Counted from the stretch's first letter, positions 49,597-60,002 are shown. The stretch: 64,000 bases of DNA from Bordetella pseudohinzii (GCF_000657795.2 NZ_JHEP02000016.1:1-64000); one strand, 5' to 3'. Notes: generated from the sequence alone by a model not told the origin. Numbers and translations: made by a program.

Positions 49597-50838
49597 TCAG
49601 GCCGGCGCGCTGAGCGACTTCAGCTTGCGCAGTTCCGGAAACCGCCACATCCACAGGCCGGCCACGGCCATGGTGCCCAGGCCGCCCAGCACCACGGCCG
49701 GCACGGTGCCGAAGAGGGCGGCCGTCAGGCCCGACTCGAATTCGCCCAGCTGGTTGGAGGTGCCGATGAACAGCGTGTTGACGGCGCTGACCCGGCCCAG
49801 CATGTCATCGGGCGTGTTCAGCTGCACCAGCGAAGAGCGCACCACCACGCTGATCGAGTCCGCCGCGCCCAGGACGACCAGGGCGCCCAGCGACAGCGGG
49901 ATGGAGGTGGACAGGCCGAAGACCACGGTGGCCAGGCCGAACAGAAAGAGGGCGCCGAACAGCAGCCGGCCCACATGGCTGCCCAGGGACAGCCGGGCCA
50001 GGGCCAGCGACATCAGGGCCGCGCCCACGGCGGGCGCGGCGCGCAGCGCGCCCAGGGCCCAGGGTCCGGCGTCCAGGACATCCTTGGCGAACACCGGCAA
50101 GAGCGCGGTCGCCCCGCCGAGCAGGACGGCGAACAGATCCAGCGACAGCGTGCCCAGCAGAATGCGCCGGCGGGCGATGAAGCCGATGCCGGCAAACAGC
50201 GTGCGCCAGGTGGTTGGCGCCTTGCGCGCCGGCGTCCGATCCGTGCGCACGCGCAGAATGCATACCAGGCCGAAGAGATACATCACCGACGCGGCGCAAT
50301 ACACCCAGCCCGCGCCGATGCCATAGCCGATGCCGCCCAGGGCGGGGCCCGCGATCTGCGCGATCTGGTTGGAGGAGGCCGACAGCGCGGTGGCGCGCGG
50401 GATCCACTCGCGCGGCACGATGGCCGGAATCAGCGTCGGCAGGGTGGGCGCTTCGAAGGCGCGCGCCGAACTGATCGCCACGACGGTGAGATAGACCAGG
50501 GCCTTGCCGCCGAAACCCTGCAAGGCCGCCGCCGCCAGCAACAGCGTGGCCGCCGCTTCCAGCGCCATGCAGATGGCCACGATGCGCCGGCGGTCGTAGC
50601 GGTCGGCCACATGGCCCACCAGCAGCGTCAAACCCATCATGGGAAGGAATTGCGCCAGCCCGATCAGGCCCAGGTCCAGCGCGCTGCCGGTCAGGGCATA
50701 GATCTGCCAGCCCACGGCCACCGAGACAATCTGGTAGGCCAGCGAGGTGCAGAAGCGCGCGGCGAGAAAACGCCGGAAGGCGGGGCGGGCGAGCGGTGCG
50801 TCGGGGAGAGAAGCGTCGGCGGAGCGGGCCGTGGACAT
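49597..50838 (-). CDS. MFS transporter (MFS_3/EntS-like)
   Basis: A 413-residue 12-helix permease of the group that contains the enterobactin exporter EntS. FRRFLAARFCTSLAYQIVSV begins the first helix, VADRYDRRRIVAICMAL is the loop 2-3 motif, and SSNQIAQIAGPALGGIGYG is the helix 5 motif. GRVSAVNTLFIGTSNQLGEFE is typical of this family. No siderophore genes adjoin, so a drug or metabolite exporter is equally likely. Confidence 0.9.
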   Translation of the reverse strand: MSTARSADASLPDAPLARPAFRRFLAARFCTSLAYQIVSVAVGWQIYALTGSALDLGLIGLAQFLPMMGLTLLVGHVADRYDRRRIVAICMALEAAATLLLAAAALQGFGGKALVYLTVVAISSARAFEAPTLPTLIPAIVPREWIPRATALSASSNQIAQIAGPALGGIGYGIGAGWVYCAASVMYLFGLVCILRVRTDRTPARKAPTTWRTLFAGIGFIARRRILLGTLSLDLFAVLLGGATALLPVFAKDVLDAGPWALGALRAAPAVGAALMSLALARLSLGSHVGRLLFGALFLFGLATVVFGLSTSIPLSLGALVVLGAADSISVVVRSSLVQLNTPDDMLGRVSAVNTLFIGTSNQLGEFESGLTAALFGTVPAVVLGGLGTMAVAGLWMWRFPELRKLKSLSAPA

Positions 50839-50979
50839 GAGGGGCGCGGCTAGGGTGGGGTGGCCGGGCCACCGAAGGCGACGATTGTAAGGACAGCCCG
50901 CTGACGCCGGCCTGGACGCGCCCGGTTCGGTCCCTGGTTTCCACGGCCCCGAGCGCCGTGTCCAGGGAGCCGGGCCGGC

Positions 50980-51312
50980 TTATTCACCGGCGGGAGGGTA
51001 GTCCTCCTGGTCGCTTCCCATCATGCCCATATGGCGGGCCCGGTCCATGTCATCGACGACTTGCTGGCGCGAGGCCGTCGGGTTGGCCAGGATGGGGGGA
51101 GGATAGTCTTCCTCGCCGAAACCGTACTGGCCATTGGCCTTGGCGGCCTGCAATTCATCCTGGACCTGCTGGGCGCTTTTGGCGGGCGGCGGCGTGTAGT
51201 ACACCTTCCAGTCGCCGCTGCGGTCGCGCTCATAGTGGGCATCGGCGGCCTGGGCGGCCGCGCCTGCGCCCAGGGCGGCACAGACAAACAGGGTAGTAGT
51301 CAGGATCTTCAT
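50980..51312 (-). CDS. DUF4148-like small exported protein
   Basis: A 110-residue protein with a signal peptide (TTTLFVCAALGAGAAAQAAD) and a short mature region containing KSAQQVQDELQAAKANGQYG, a DUF4148-type motif, and two repeated EEDYPPP/QEDYPPA segments. DUF4148 proteins are abundant in Burkholderiales and have unknown function. The ATG at 51312 follows GAAGGAGGC. An in-frame ATG at 51357 has no ribosome site and would spoil the signal peptide. Confidence 0.82.
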   Translation of the reverse strand: MKILTTTLFVCAALGAGAAAQAADAHYERDRSGDWKVYYTPPPAKSAQQVQDELQAAKANGQYGFGEEDYPPPILANPTASRQQVVDDMDRARHMGMMGSDQEDYPPAGE

Positions 51313-51469
51313 GAAAAAGCCTCCTTCGCTTGCGGCGGCCCGGGCGGGCCGCCTCATCGGCCTTGTGGGCCGATCCTGTCATGGGCTTTTGACCGCGCGC
51401 TGGCCGCGCAAGTTGCAGCAATAAACAGGGGAGGATTCCCGCAGTTGTCACCGATCGTAAGAGGACGGA

Positions 51470-52858
51470 TCAGAACGAGCCGAAAAGCGTCCCCAGCACG
51501 ATCACGGTGACCAGGGCGGTGACCGGCATCAGGATGGTGACGGCGGCGATATCGCCATATGACTTGCGGTGGGTCAGGCGGCAGATGGACAGCAGGGTGA
51601 TGATGGCGCCGGAGTGCGGCAGGGTGTCCATGCTGCCGGAGGCCAGCACCGCCACCCGGTGCAGCAGTTCCGGGCTGATGCCGGCCTGCTGCGCCATGGC
51701 CAGGTAGTCGCCGCCCAGCGTGGCCAGCGCGATGCTCATGCCGCCCGAGGACGAGCCGGTGATGCCGGCCAGCGTGCCCATGGCGATGGCCTCGGAGATC
51801 AGCGGATTGTGCGGCGCGACCTGCAGCACGGCGTCGCGGATGACGATAAAGCCGGCCAGGCTGGCGATGACCGCGCCGTAGCCCACTTCGGAGGCGGTGT
51901 TGAACAGCGGCAGCATGAAGCCGAACACGCCCTTGTTGACCGAGTCGCGCAGCGAGACCCAGTGCTTGAGGCGCAGCGCGATCAGCACGACGCAGGCCGT
52001 GGCCAGCGCGATGATCAGCGACCACAGGCCGGTGACCCGCTGAGGCTCCAGGCCGGCGTAACGCTCGCTCATGGCGCTGAAATCCATGTGCGGAAAGATG
52101 CCGTAGGTGAACAGGGCATTGATGCCGATCACCAGCAGCAGGGGCAGCACGGCCAGGACCAGCGGCATGCCGGGATGATCGCCCTCGTCTTGCGGCGCGG
52201 ACGGCTCATCGTGCTCGCCATAGCCTTCGCCCGCGCGCGCGGCGCTCGCCGCGCGGCCGCGCAGCCAGGCCATGCCGGCCAGGAGCATGATGGCCGCGGC
52301 GATCAGGCCCAGCCCCGGCGCGGCGAAGACATTGGTGCCGAAGTAGGGGATGGGAATGGCGTTCTGGATGGACGGCGTGCCGGGCAGGGCGGTCATGGTC
52401 AGGGTGAAGGAGCCCAGCGCGATCGAGGCGGGGATGAGCCGCTTGGGGATGTCGGCGTCGCGGAACAGGGCCACGGCGATGGGATACACCGCGAACGCCA
52501 CCACGAACAGCGACACGCCGCCATAGGTCAGCACCGCGCAGGCCAGCACCACGGTCAGGATGGCGTGGCGGGTGCCGAGCTTTTCCTTGATCCAGCGCGC
52601 GATGGCATGGGCGGCGCCGGAGTCGGCCATCAACTGGCCAAACAGCGCGCCCAGCAGGAAGATGGGCAGGAACTGGACGACATAGCTGCCCAGGGCGGTC
52701 ATGAAGGTCTGCGTATAGGCCGGCAGCAGCACGGCCAGGTCGCCGGAGAGGATGACCGCCAGCGCGGCCATGATGGGCGCGAGGATCAATACGGTCACGC
52801 CGCGATAGGCGAAGAACATCAACAGCAGCAGCGAAATGACAATGGCCAGCGTTCCCAT
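51470..52858 (-). CDS. GntP-family (gluconate/hydroxy-acid:H+) permease
   Basis: A 462-residue, 12-14-helix transporter. FLPIFLLGALFGQLMADSGA and LTYGGVSLFVVAFAVYPIA match the GntP family, and GSFTLTMTALPGTPSIQN and GITGSSSGGMSIAL are further signatures. A soluble loop of about 40 acidic residues lies near the middle. The family imports gluconate, glycerate, serine or beta-hydroxybutyrate. No kinase or dehydrogenase is adjacent, so the substrate is open. It is divergent from the GST gene, 141 bp apart. Confidence 0.92.
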   Translation of the reverse strand: MGTLAIVISLLLLMFFAYRGVTVLILAPIMAALAVILSGDLAVLLPAYTQTFMTALGSYVVQFLPIFLLGALFGQLMADSGAAHAIARWIKEKLGTRHAILTVVLACAVLTYGGVSLFVVAFAVYPIAVALFRDADIPKRLIPASIALGSFTLTMTALPGTPSIQNAIPIPYFGTNVFAAPGLGLIAAAIMLLAGMAWLRGRAASAARAGEGYGEHDEPSAPQDEGDHPGMPLVLAVLPLLLVIGINALFTYGIFPHMDFSAMSERYAGLEPQRVTGLWSLIIALATACVVLIALRLKHWVSLRDSVNKGVFGFMLPLFNTASEVGYGAVIASLAGFIVIRDAVLQVAPHNPLISEAIAMGTLAGITGSSSGGMSIALATLGGDYLAMAQQAGISPELLHRVAVLASGSMDTLPHSGAIITLLSICRLTHRKSYGDIAAVTILMPVTALVTVIVLGTLFGSF

Positions 52859-52999
52859 CGGTGGATTTCCCTTGAAGCGTGAAGAGATGCCCTTGCATGG
52901 TAGCAGCCGGCGGTTGCGCCCGCGCCAGGCCGCAACGGTATCTGTCGTTATCCCGGCCGCCGCCGTAGACTGGCGTTTTCAATCTGGCGGCGGATAGGC

Positions 53000-53611
53000 A
53001 TGCGTATCCTGGGCAAGGCTTCTTCCATCAATGTGCGCAAAGTCCTGTGGGCTTGCGACGAACTGCGCGTGCGCTACACGCGCGAAGACTGGGGCTCGGG
53101 GTTCCGGGCCCTGGACGAGCCGGGTTTTCTGGCGCTCAACCCCAATGCCCAGATTCCGGTCCTCGTCGATGGCGATTTCGTGCTCTGGGAATCCAACAGC
53201 ATTCTGCGCTATCTGGCCAACCAGTATGAGGGCGCCTGGCTATACCCGGCCGCGCCGCGCGAGCGGGCGCGGGTGGATCAATGGATGGACTGGCAGGCGA
53301 CCGACCTGAACTCGGCCTGGCGCTACGCCTTCATGGCCCTGGCGCGGCGCGCGCCGGCCTTCCAGGACGCGGCGCAGATCCGCGCCTCCTGCCTAGCCTG
53401 GTCACGCGCCATGGGCGTGCTGGAGGCGCGCCTGGCCGACACTGGCGCCTATGTGGCGGGGGCGGCTTTCAGCCTGGCCGATATCGTGATCGGCCTGTCG
53501 GTGCTGCGGTGGCGCGCGACCGATTTCGACCGGCCGGCGCTGCCGGCCGTCGAGGCCTATTGCGCCAGGCTGGCCGAGCGGCCCGGCTTCACGGCCTACG
53601 CCGAAGCCTGA
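53000..53611 (+). CDS. Glutathione S-transferase family protein
   Basis: A 203-residue GST of the theta/beta-like type. The thioredoxin-fold domain has KASSINVRKVLWACDEL (about 6-22), NPNAQIPVLVDGDF with the cis-proline, and LWESNSILRYLANQY (Glu-Ser glutathione motif). The C-terminal domain has FSLADIVIGLSVLRW. Its end overlaps the convergent oxidoreductase gene by 16 bp. Substrate unknown. Confidence 0.92.
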   Translation: MRILGKASSINVRKVLWACDELRVRYTREDWGSGFRALDEPGFLALNPNAQIPVLVDGDFVLWESNSILRYLANQYEGAWLYPAAPRERARVDQWMDWQATDLNSAWRYAFMALARRAPAFQDAAQIRASCLAWSRAMGVLEARLADTGAYVAGAAFSLADIVIGLSVLRWRATDFDRPALPAVEAYCARLAERPGFTAYAEA

Positions 53612-54663
53612 GCCCGGCGCCATTCCTCGGCCAGCGCCGCCACCAGCTCGGCGGCGGGCAGGCCGCGGGACAGGGCGGCGGCCTGGCCGGCCCATTGCGC
53701 GGCATAGCCGTGCTCGCCCTTGGCTTTGGCTGCCGCGTTCAGCGCCTTGCCGGCATCGTAGGTCATGGGGTAGTCGGGCGCGGGCGGGGTGCCGGCGGCT
53801 TCGCCGAACTCGGTAAAGCGGTTGACGACGCTGCGCGCCAGCCGGCCGGAGATGGCGCGCGTGAAGGCGGTGGCCACATGCTCATGGCCCAGCAGGGCCT
53901 GGCGGTAGGCGGCGTCGGCCGAAGACTCCGGGCAGCTGATGAAGGCCGTGCCCAGCTGGGCGGCCTGGGCGCCCAGGGCCAGGGCCGCCGCGATGCCGCC
54001 GCCATCCATGATGCCGCCGGCCGCGATCACGGGCCGCTGCAGGCGGGCCGCCAGCAGGCGGGTCAGGGCCAGGGTGCCCAGGCGCTCGTCGCGCGGCGTG
54101 TCATCGAAGGTGCCGCGATGTCCGCCCGCCTCGATGCCCTGCGCCACGATGGCGTCCACGCCGGCCTCGGCGATGCGGCGCGCCTCGTCGGGCTGGGTGG
54201 CCGTGGCCATCAGATAGATGCCGGCGGCGCGCAGGGCGTCCAGTTTCTTGCGCGCCGGCAGGCCGAAATGCAGGCTGACCACGGCCGGGCGCGTCTCCAG
54301 CAGCATCTGCAGCATCTCTTCGTCGGTCTGAAAACTGGTGTAGATCTCCTTGAGCGCGGCGGGCGGCGCGGCGCCGAATTCGGCAAAGCGCGGGGCCAGC
54401 GCCCGCAGCCAGGCGGCCTCGCGCGCCGGGTCGGACACGGCCGGGCGATGGCAGAAAAGATTCACCGCGAAGGGGCGCGAGGTCAGCGCGCGCGTTTCAT
54501 CGATGGCTTTGCGCGCGGCCTGCGCATTGCCCGCGCCCAGGCCGAGCGCGCCCAGGCCGCCGGCATTGGAGACGGCGGCGGCCAGGGCAGGGGTGCTGAC
54601 GCCGGCCATGGGCGCCTGCACGAGCGGCAGCGCCAGGCCCAGGCGGGAGGTGAAATCGTTCAT
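53596..54663 (-). CDS. NAD(P)H-dependent flavin oxidoreductase / nitronate monooxygenase-like
   Basis: A 355-residue FMN-binding TIM barrel. LPLVQAPMAGVSTPALAAAV at the start, VDAIVAQGIEAGGHRGTFDD in the middle and VIAAGGIMDGGGIAAALALG (phosphate-binding) are diagnostic of nitronate monooxygenase and 2-nitropropane dioxygenase family members. The active-site His is in GGHRG. Many such proteins have quinone reductase or other activities. It starts 18 bp after the LysR gene's stop and is in the same orientation; GGAGTTTCCCC precedes the ATG. Confidence 0.92.
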   Translation of the reverse strand: MNDFTSRLGLALPLVQAPMAGVSTPALAAAVSNAGGLGALGLGAGNAQAARKAIDETRALTSRPFAVNLFCHRPAVSDPAREAAWLRALAPRFAEFGAAPPAALKEIYTSFQTDEEMLQMLLETRPAVVSLHFGLPARKKLDALRAAGIYLMATATQPDEARRIAEAGVDAIVAQGIEAGGHRGTFDDTPRDERLGTLALTRLLAARLQRPVIAAGGIMDGGGIAAALALGAQAAQLGTAFISCPESSADAAYRQALLGHEHVATAFTRAISGRLARSVVNRFTEFGEAAGTPPAPDYPMTYDAGKALNAAAKAKGEHGYAAQWAGQAAALSRGLPAAELVAALAEEWRRAQASA

Positions 54664-54680
54664 GGGGAAACTCCGTAAAG

Positions 54681-55526
54681 TCAGTCGCGCAGCGCCCCGA
54701 GCAGCGCTTGGTAATTGGCGCTGTCATGGCCTTCGCGGCGGATGAGAAAACAATGGGCCGGGCCGATGACGCGCGTCGGCAGGGACGCCGGCTGCAAGGC
54801 CAGCACCGAGCGCGGCAATACGGCCATGGCCGAGCCTGCCATCACGCAGGCCAGGATGGCGTGATAGGAGGCCAATTCCAGCATCTGCAGCCGGGCCGGG
54901 TCCGTGCCCGCCTCGCGCAGCCATTGTTCGGCGCGTTCGCGATAGGCGCAGCCCCGCGCGAAAGTGGCCAGGGCGCGTGGCTCGGCGCCGCCGGGCGGCA
55001 TGACCAGCAGCAGTTCTTCGGTGAACAGATATTCGCCATGCAGCCCCGCGCCCAGCGCGCCGACGTCGGCGGGCCGTTCGGCGGCGGGGTGGGCGACGAT
55101 GGCGCAGTCCAGCGCGTGGCTGGCCACGGCGTCGGCCAGAAAGCGCGTCGTGCCGGTGCGCAGCTGGATGTCCAGGTCCGGCCAGCGGCCATGCAGGCGG
55201 GCCAGCGGCGCGGGCAGGCGGCTGGCCGCCGTGCTTTCCATCGAGCCCAGGCGCAGGCGGCCGCCCGGCTCGGCCGCGCTCAGGGCCTGTTCGGCTTCCT
55301 GGGCCAGGTCCAGCAGGCGCACGGCGTAGGCGGCCAGGGTCTGGCCGGCGTCGGATAGCTGCATGCGCTTGTTTTCGCGCGTGAACAGCGCGCGGCCCAG
55401 GCGGTCTTCCAGCTGCTGGACGCGGGTGCTGACATTGGACGGGACGCGATCCAGGGCCTGGGCCGCCCGCGTCACGCTTTGTTCGCGCGCCACCGCCAGG
55501 AAGATGCGCAGATCGGAGAGTTCCAT
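54681..55526 (-). CDS. LysR-family transcriptional regulator
   Basis: A 281-residue LysR protein. The DNA-binding part has ITRAAQALDR-like VTRAAQALDRVPSNVSTRVQ (about 20-39), and the effector domain follows from about 88. It is 18 bp upstream of the nitronate monooxygenase-like gene, probably cotranscribed, and divergent from the deaminase gene. The AT-rich intergenic region with AGAATAATTCT is its likely control region. It closely resembles LysR proteins that repress efflux or detox genes, but this is only a class-level remark. Confidence 0.9.
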   Translation of the reverse strand: MELSDLRIFLAVAREQSVTRAAQALDRVPSNVSTRVQQLEDRLGRALFTRENKRMQLSDAGQTLAAYAVRLLDLAQEAEQALSAAEPGGRLRLGSMESTAASRLPAPLARLHGRWPDLDIQLRTGTTRFLADAVASHALDCAIVAHPAAERPADVGALGAGLHGEYLFTEELLLVMPPGGAEPRALATFARGCAYRERAEQWLREAGTDPARLQMLELASYHAILACVMAGSAMAVLPRSVLALQPASLPTRVIGPAHCFLIRREGHDSANYQALLGALRD

Positions 55527-55557
55527 GCGGGGTTCCTTGTGCTGCCGGCCAGCATAA

Positions 55558-56610
<1,053 letters not shown>

Positions 56611-56631
56611 GCCAGCGCCGCCGCGCCCGGT

Positions 56632-57120
56632 TCAGGCCCCGCCAGCGCCCAGCCGGCGTATCAGCGCCTCGTGCGAGGAATAGGCCCGCAGCAGCGCCGC
56701 GGTGTCGCCCAGCTCAAACTCGCTGAATTCAAAGCCCGGCGCGACCGTGCAGCCCACCAGCGCATAACCGGCGGGATCGGCCAGCTCGGCGCCGAACCAA
56801 TTGCCCGCGCGCACCACGGCCTGGAAAGCGGTCTCGCCCGGCGTGGCGCCCAGCCGGTGCGTCACGAGGCCGCCCTGGGCCTGCAATTCGTGCACGCGCA
56901 ATTCGCTGCCGGCATAGAAATGCCAGATTTCATCCGACTGGATGCGGTGCCAGGCGGAATACGCGCCATCGCACAGCAGGTAGTAGATGGCCGTGCCGGC
57001 CGCGCGGCTGGCGCCGTCGCCGCGGCGCACGGTTTCGGCGGCGCGATAGGTTTCGCGGTAATAGCCGCCCTCGGGGTGCGGGATGAGCCCCAGGCGGCGC
57101 ACGATGTCTTCAGGGTTCAT
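56632..57120 (-). CDS. DUF985 cupin-domain protein
   Basis: A 162-residue single cupin. LGLIPHPEGGYYRETYRA opens the DUF985 fold. FHRIQSDE-like WHRIQSDEIWHFYAGS carries the metal-ligand His residues, and VVRAGNWFGAEL and VGCTVAPGFEFSEFEL end it. Members may be sugar epimerase-like or lyase-like; no activity is known here. The ATG at 57120 is used; the upstream in-frame TTG at 57138 has no ribosome site. It is convergent with the deaminase. Confidence 0.9.
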   Translation of the reverse strand: MNPEDIVRRLGLIPHPEGGYYRETYRAAETVRRGDGASRAAGTAIYYLLCDGAYSAWHRIQSDEIWHFYAGSELRVHELQAQGGLVTHRLGATPGETAFQAVVRAGNWFGAELADPAGYALVGCTVAPGFEFSEFELGDTAALLRAYSSHEALIRRLGAGGA

Positions 57121-57143
57121 GGCCGTATCCGCCGGCAAAGCCT

Positions 57144-58031
57144 TTATTCTGCCGCGATATCGAGCAGGCGCAAGAGGTTGTCCACGACCGCCGAGCGTCG
57201 GCCATGGCGGATGGCCAGGCCCAGCACCGCGCGCGGCCAGTCCAGCTCCAGCGGCAGGTAACGGATGCCCCGGGCGCGCATATGCCGCATGGAGGCCGGC
57301 ACGACGGCCACGCCGATGCCGGCGGCCACCAGGTTGACGGCCGACGAGAGCTGCGGCGCGCGCTGGCGGATGGCGGGATTGAAACCGTGGCGGCGGCAGG
57401 CGGCGATGATGTCGGCCGACAGGCCATAGCCTGACTTGCGCGAGTAATCGATGAAACGCTCATGGCGCAGATCGGCCAGCGTGAGCCGCTTGCGGGCGGC
57501 CAGGGCATGGCCGGCGGGCAGGGCGGCGATCAGGGTCTCTTCGGCCAGCGGCAGATAGCGGATCGCGCCGGACAGGGCAAAGGGCGGCCGCACGAAAGCG
57601 GCGTCGAGATCGCCGGCGGCCACGCGCTTGACCAGGGATTCGCTCTGGCTTTCATCCAGGCGCAGCTCTACATCGGGATGGCGCTGCTGATAGCCGCCGA
57701 TGGCCTGGGTGACCGTGTCATTGAAAGAGGCCGATTCGGTGAACCCCAGCCGCAGCACGCCGACCTCGCCGCGCGCGGCGCGCCGGGCGATATCGCCGGC
57801 CTCGGCCACGCGCGCCAGGATGTCCTCGGCGCAGGGCAGAAAGGCGCGGCCCGCGTCGCTCAAGGCCACGCCCCGGCCCACGCGGTCAAACAGGGGAGTG
57901 CCGATTTCGCGTTCGAGTTCGCGGATCTGCTGGCTCAGGGGCGGCTGCGCCATGCCCAGCAATTCGGCGGCCCGGGTGAAATGCTGCGTCTGGGCCGTCA
58001 CCACGAAGTACCGCAAATGCCTCAACTCCAT
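57144..58031 (-). CDS. LysR-family transcriptional regulator (CatR/BenM-like subgroup)
   Basis: A 295-residue LysR protein beginning MELRHLRYFVVTAQTQHFTR, with AAELLGMAQPPLSQQIRELE as the DNA-binding helix pair. These features mark the aromatic-catabolism subgroup (CatR, BenM, TfdR). It is divergent from the lyase-Bug operon. The 119-bp gap has an AT-rich region with TACTTTAAAGGTA, a nearly perfect palindrome typical of a LysR site. It probably activates the divergent operon in response to the Bug ligand or a product. Confidence 0.92.
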   Translation of the reverse strand: MELRHLRYFVVTAQTQHFTRAAELLGMAQPPLSQQIRELEREIGTPLFDRVGRGVALSDAGRAFLPCAEDILARVAEAGDIARRAARGEVGVLRLGFTESASFNDTVTQAIGGYQQRHPDVELRLDESQSESLVKRVAAGDLDAAFVRPPFALSGAIRYLPLAEETLIAALPAGHALAARKRLTLADLRHERFIDYSRKSGYGLSADIIAACRRHGFNPAIRQRAPQLSSAVNLVAAGIGVAVVPASMRHMRARGIRYLPLELDWPRAVLGLAIRHGRRSAVVDNLLRLLDIAAE

Positions 58032-58150
58032 TGCCTGAATCCATACTTTAAAGGTACTGGTAAGTCATTTTCCATATATTAGACATTTGGATTGAATCTG
58101 ACCATCATGGCGACCCCTGGGGCCGCGGCCCGCATGCAAGGAGTTTGCTG

Positions 58151-59002
58151 ATGAAACCCACCCAACAACTGCGCCAGGCCCTGTCGGCCGGCAAGACCCT
58201 GGTGGCGCCTGGCGCCTATGACGGCATGTCGGCCCGCCTGGTCGCCATGGCCGGCTTCGAGGCGGTCTACGCCAGCGGCGGCGCCATCGCGCGCGCCGCC
58301 GGCTATCCCGACCTGGGCATCCTGAGCTTTACCGAAGTGCTGGACCGCATCGAGAAAATCGTCGAGGCCAGCGGCCTGCCCGTGGTGGCCGATGCCGACA
58401 CCGGCTTCGGCGGCTCGGCCAATGTCGAGCGCACCGTGCGCGCCTTCGAGCGCGCGGGCGTGGCGGCCTTCCATATCGAAGACCAGTCTTTCCCCAAGCG
58501 TTGCGGCCATCTGGATGACAAAAGCCTGGTGGACGCTGACGAGATGTGCCTGAAGATCCGCATCGCGCGCCAGACCCTGGCCGATCCCGATTGCCTGGTG
58601 ATCGCGCGCACCGACGCGATTGCCGTGGAGGGCTTCGAGGCCGCCATCGCGCGCGCCGAGCGCTATGTCCAGGCCGGCGCCGACATGATCTTCGTCGAGG
58701 CGCCCGAGACGCTCGAACAGATCCGCGAGATCGCCCGCCGCCTGCCCGGCCCCAAACTCATCAATATGTTCTACGGCGGCAAGACCCCGCTGGTGCCGAT
58801 CGACGAACTGTCGGCCCTGGGATACCAGCTCGCCATCATTCCTTCGGATCTGCAGCGCGCCGCCATTCATGCCATGCAGAAGACGCTCGCCCAGATCCGT
58901 GCAACCGGCGATTCCAGCGCGTTGGCCGAGGAGCTCACCAGCTTCAAGGAACGCGAGGAAATCGTGCAAACGCGCCGCTATCTGGCGCTGGACGCGCTGT
59001 AG
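58151..59002 (+). CDS. Isocitrate lyase/PEP mutase-superfamily protein (oxaloacetate decarboxylase or lyase)
   Basis: A 283-residue TIM barrel. VAPGAYDGMSARLVAMAGF (about 18-36) and VVADADTGFGG (Asp81, Asp83, Mg-binding) are diagnostic. IEDQSFPKRCGH contains the Cys118 general base found in lyases (isocitrate and methylisocitrate lyase) and lacking in mutases. Likely reactions are cleavage of a substituted malate or decarboxylation of oxaloacetate. AAGGAGTTTGCTG precedes the ATG at 58151. It is followed by a Bug receptor 34 bp downstream. Confidence 0.92.
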   Translation: MKPTQQLRQALSAGKTLVAPGAYDGMSARLVAMAGFEAVYASGGAIARAAGYPDLGILSFTEVLDRIEKIVEASGLPVVADADTGFGGSANVERTVRAFERAGVAAFHIEDQSFPKRCGHLDDKSLVDADEMCLKIRIARQTLADPDCLVIARTDAIAVEGFEAAIARAERYVQAGADMIFVEAPETLEQIREIARRLPGPKLINMFYGGKTPLVPIDELSALGYQLAIIPSDLQRAAIHAMQKTLAQIRATGDSSALAEELTSFKEREEIVQTRRYLALDAL

Positions 59003-59036
59003 TCCGCGCGTTCTTGTTTTTAGAGGAGACACTCCC

Positions 59037-60002
59037 ATGAAACCTTCGTTCAAGGCCGCCGCCGCGCTGGCCCTGGCCGGCCTGGCCTTCGGCGCCCAGG
59101 CCGCCGAATGGCCCGCCCATCCGATCACCTTCGTCGCGCCCTTCTCGGCCGGCGGCGCCAATGACCTGGTGGCCCGCATCATCGCCAAGGCGGTGGGCGC
59201 CGAGCTCAAGCAGAACATCATCGTCGAGAACCGGCCAGGCGCCGGCGGCGTGGTCGGCTCGGCCCATGTGGCCCGCAGCGCCCCCGATGGCTATACCTAT
59301 CTGGTCGGCAGCAATGGCACCGTCACCAACAGCCTGATCCGTTCCGACCAGCCCTATAAGGACGAGGAACTCACGCCGGTGGCCCTGTTGTCGGTCACGC
59401 CCTCGGTCATCGTCACCAGCCCCGACAATCCCGCCAAGGACCTGAAGGAATTCGTCGCGAACGCGCGCGCCAAGAAGACCGACCGCATCACTTTCTCGAC
59501 GGCCGGCAACGGCAGCACGCCGCACTTCGTGGCGGTCATGATGAAGGAGGCCACCGGCCTGCCGGTCGAGCCTATCTCGTACAAGAGCGGTTCGGAAGGC
59601 GTGACCGCCGTGGTCGGCAAACAGGTCGACGCCACCTCCGAGGCCAGCATCGTCACGCTGCCCCTGGTCAAGTCGGGCAAGCTCAAGGCCCTGGCCACCA
59701 CGCTGGACAAGCGCATGGCCAGCGCGCCGGATATTCCGACGACCAAGGAGGCCGGTTTCCCCGGCATCCTGATCGGCCACTGGGCCGGCCTGTACGCGCC
59801 GGCCGGCACGCCAGCCGACGTGATGGACAAGATGAACGCCGCCGTCAACCGGGCGCTGCAGACCAAGGAGGTGCAGGACGCGCTCAAGCAGAGCAGCATC
59901 GAGCCGGGCGGCGGCAGCCGCGCCGAGTTCAGCGCCTTTGCGACCAACGAGCGCGCCCGCCTGGGCGAGGTGGTCAAGCAGGGCCATATGCGCGGCGACT
60001 GA
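59037..60002 (+). CDS. Bug-family (TctC-like) periplasmic substrate-binding protein
   Basis: A 321-residue protein with a signal peptide (AALALAGLAFGAQAAEW; cleavage near residue 22). Bug signatures: FVAPFSAGGANDLVARIIAK, VENRPGAGGVVGSAHVARSA and TAGNGSTPHF. It is paired with the upstream lyase, 34 bp apart, with AGAGGAGACACTCCC before the ATG, so the ligand is probably a dicarboxylic or tricarboxylic acid used by that enzyme. It ends in a strong terminator. Confidence 0.94.
   Translation: MKPSFKAAAALALAGLAFGAQAAEWPAHPITFVAPFSAGGANDLVARIIAKAVGAELKQNIIVENRPGAGGVVGSAHVARSAPDGYTYLVGSNGTVTNSLIRSDQPYKDEELTPVALLSVTPSVIVTSPDNPAKDLKEFVANARAKKTDRITFSTAGNGSTPHFVAVMMKEATGLPVEPISYKSGSEGVTAVVGKQVDATSEASIVTLPLVKSGKLKALATTLDKRMASAPDIPTTKEAGFPGILIGHWAGLYAPAGTPADVMDKMNAAVNRALQTKEVQDALKQSSIEPGGGSRAEFSAFATNERARLGEVVKQGHMRGD

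Noticed and set aside
50931-50968. Terminator between MFS and DUF4148 genes
   Set aside because: TCCCTGG and CCAGGGA can pair, but the loop is long and no T-run follows on either strand.
51355-51372. Terminator of DUF4148/GntP region
   Set aside because: ATCGGCC-TTGTG-GGCCGAT is a neat hairpin but has no T-run and lies between two same-strand genes, so its role is unclear.
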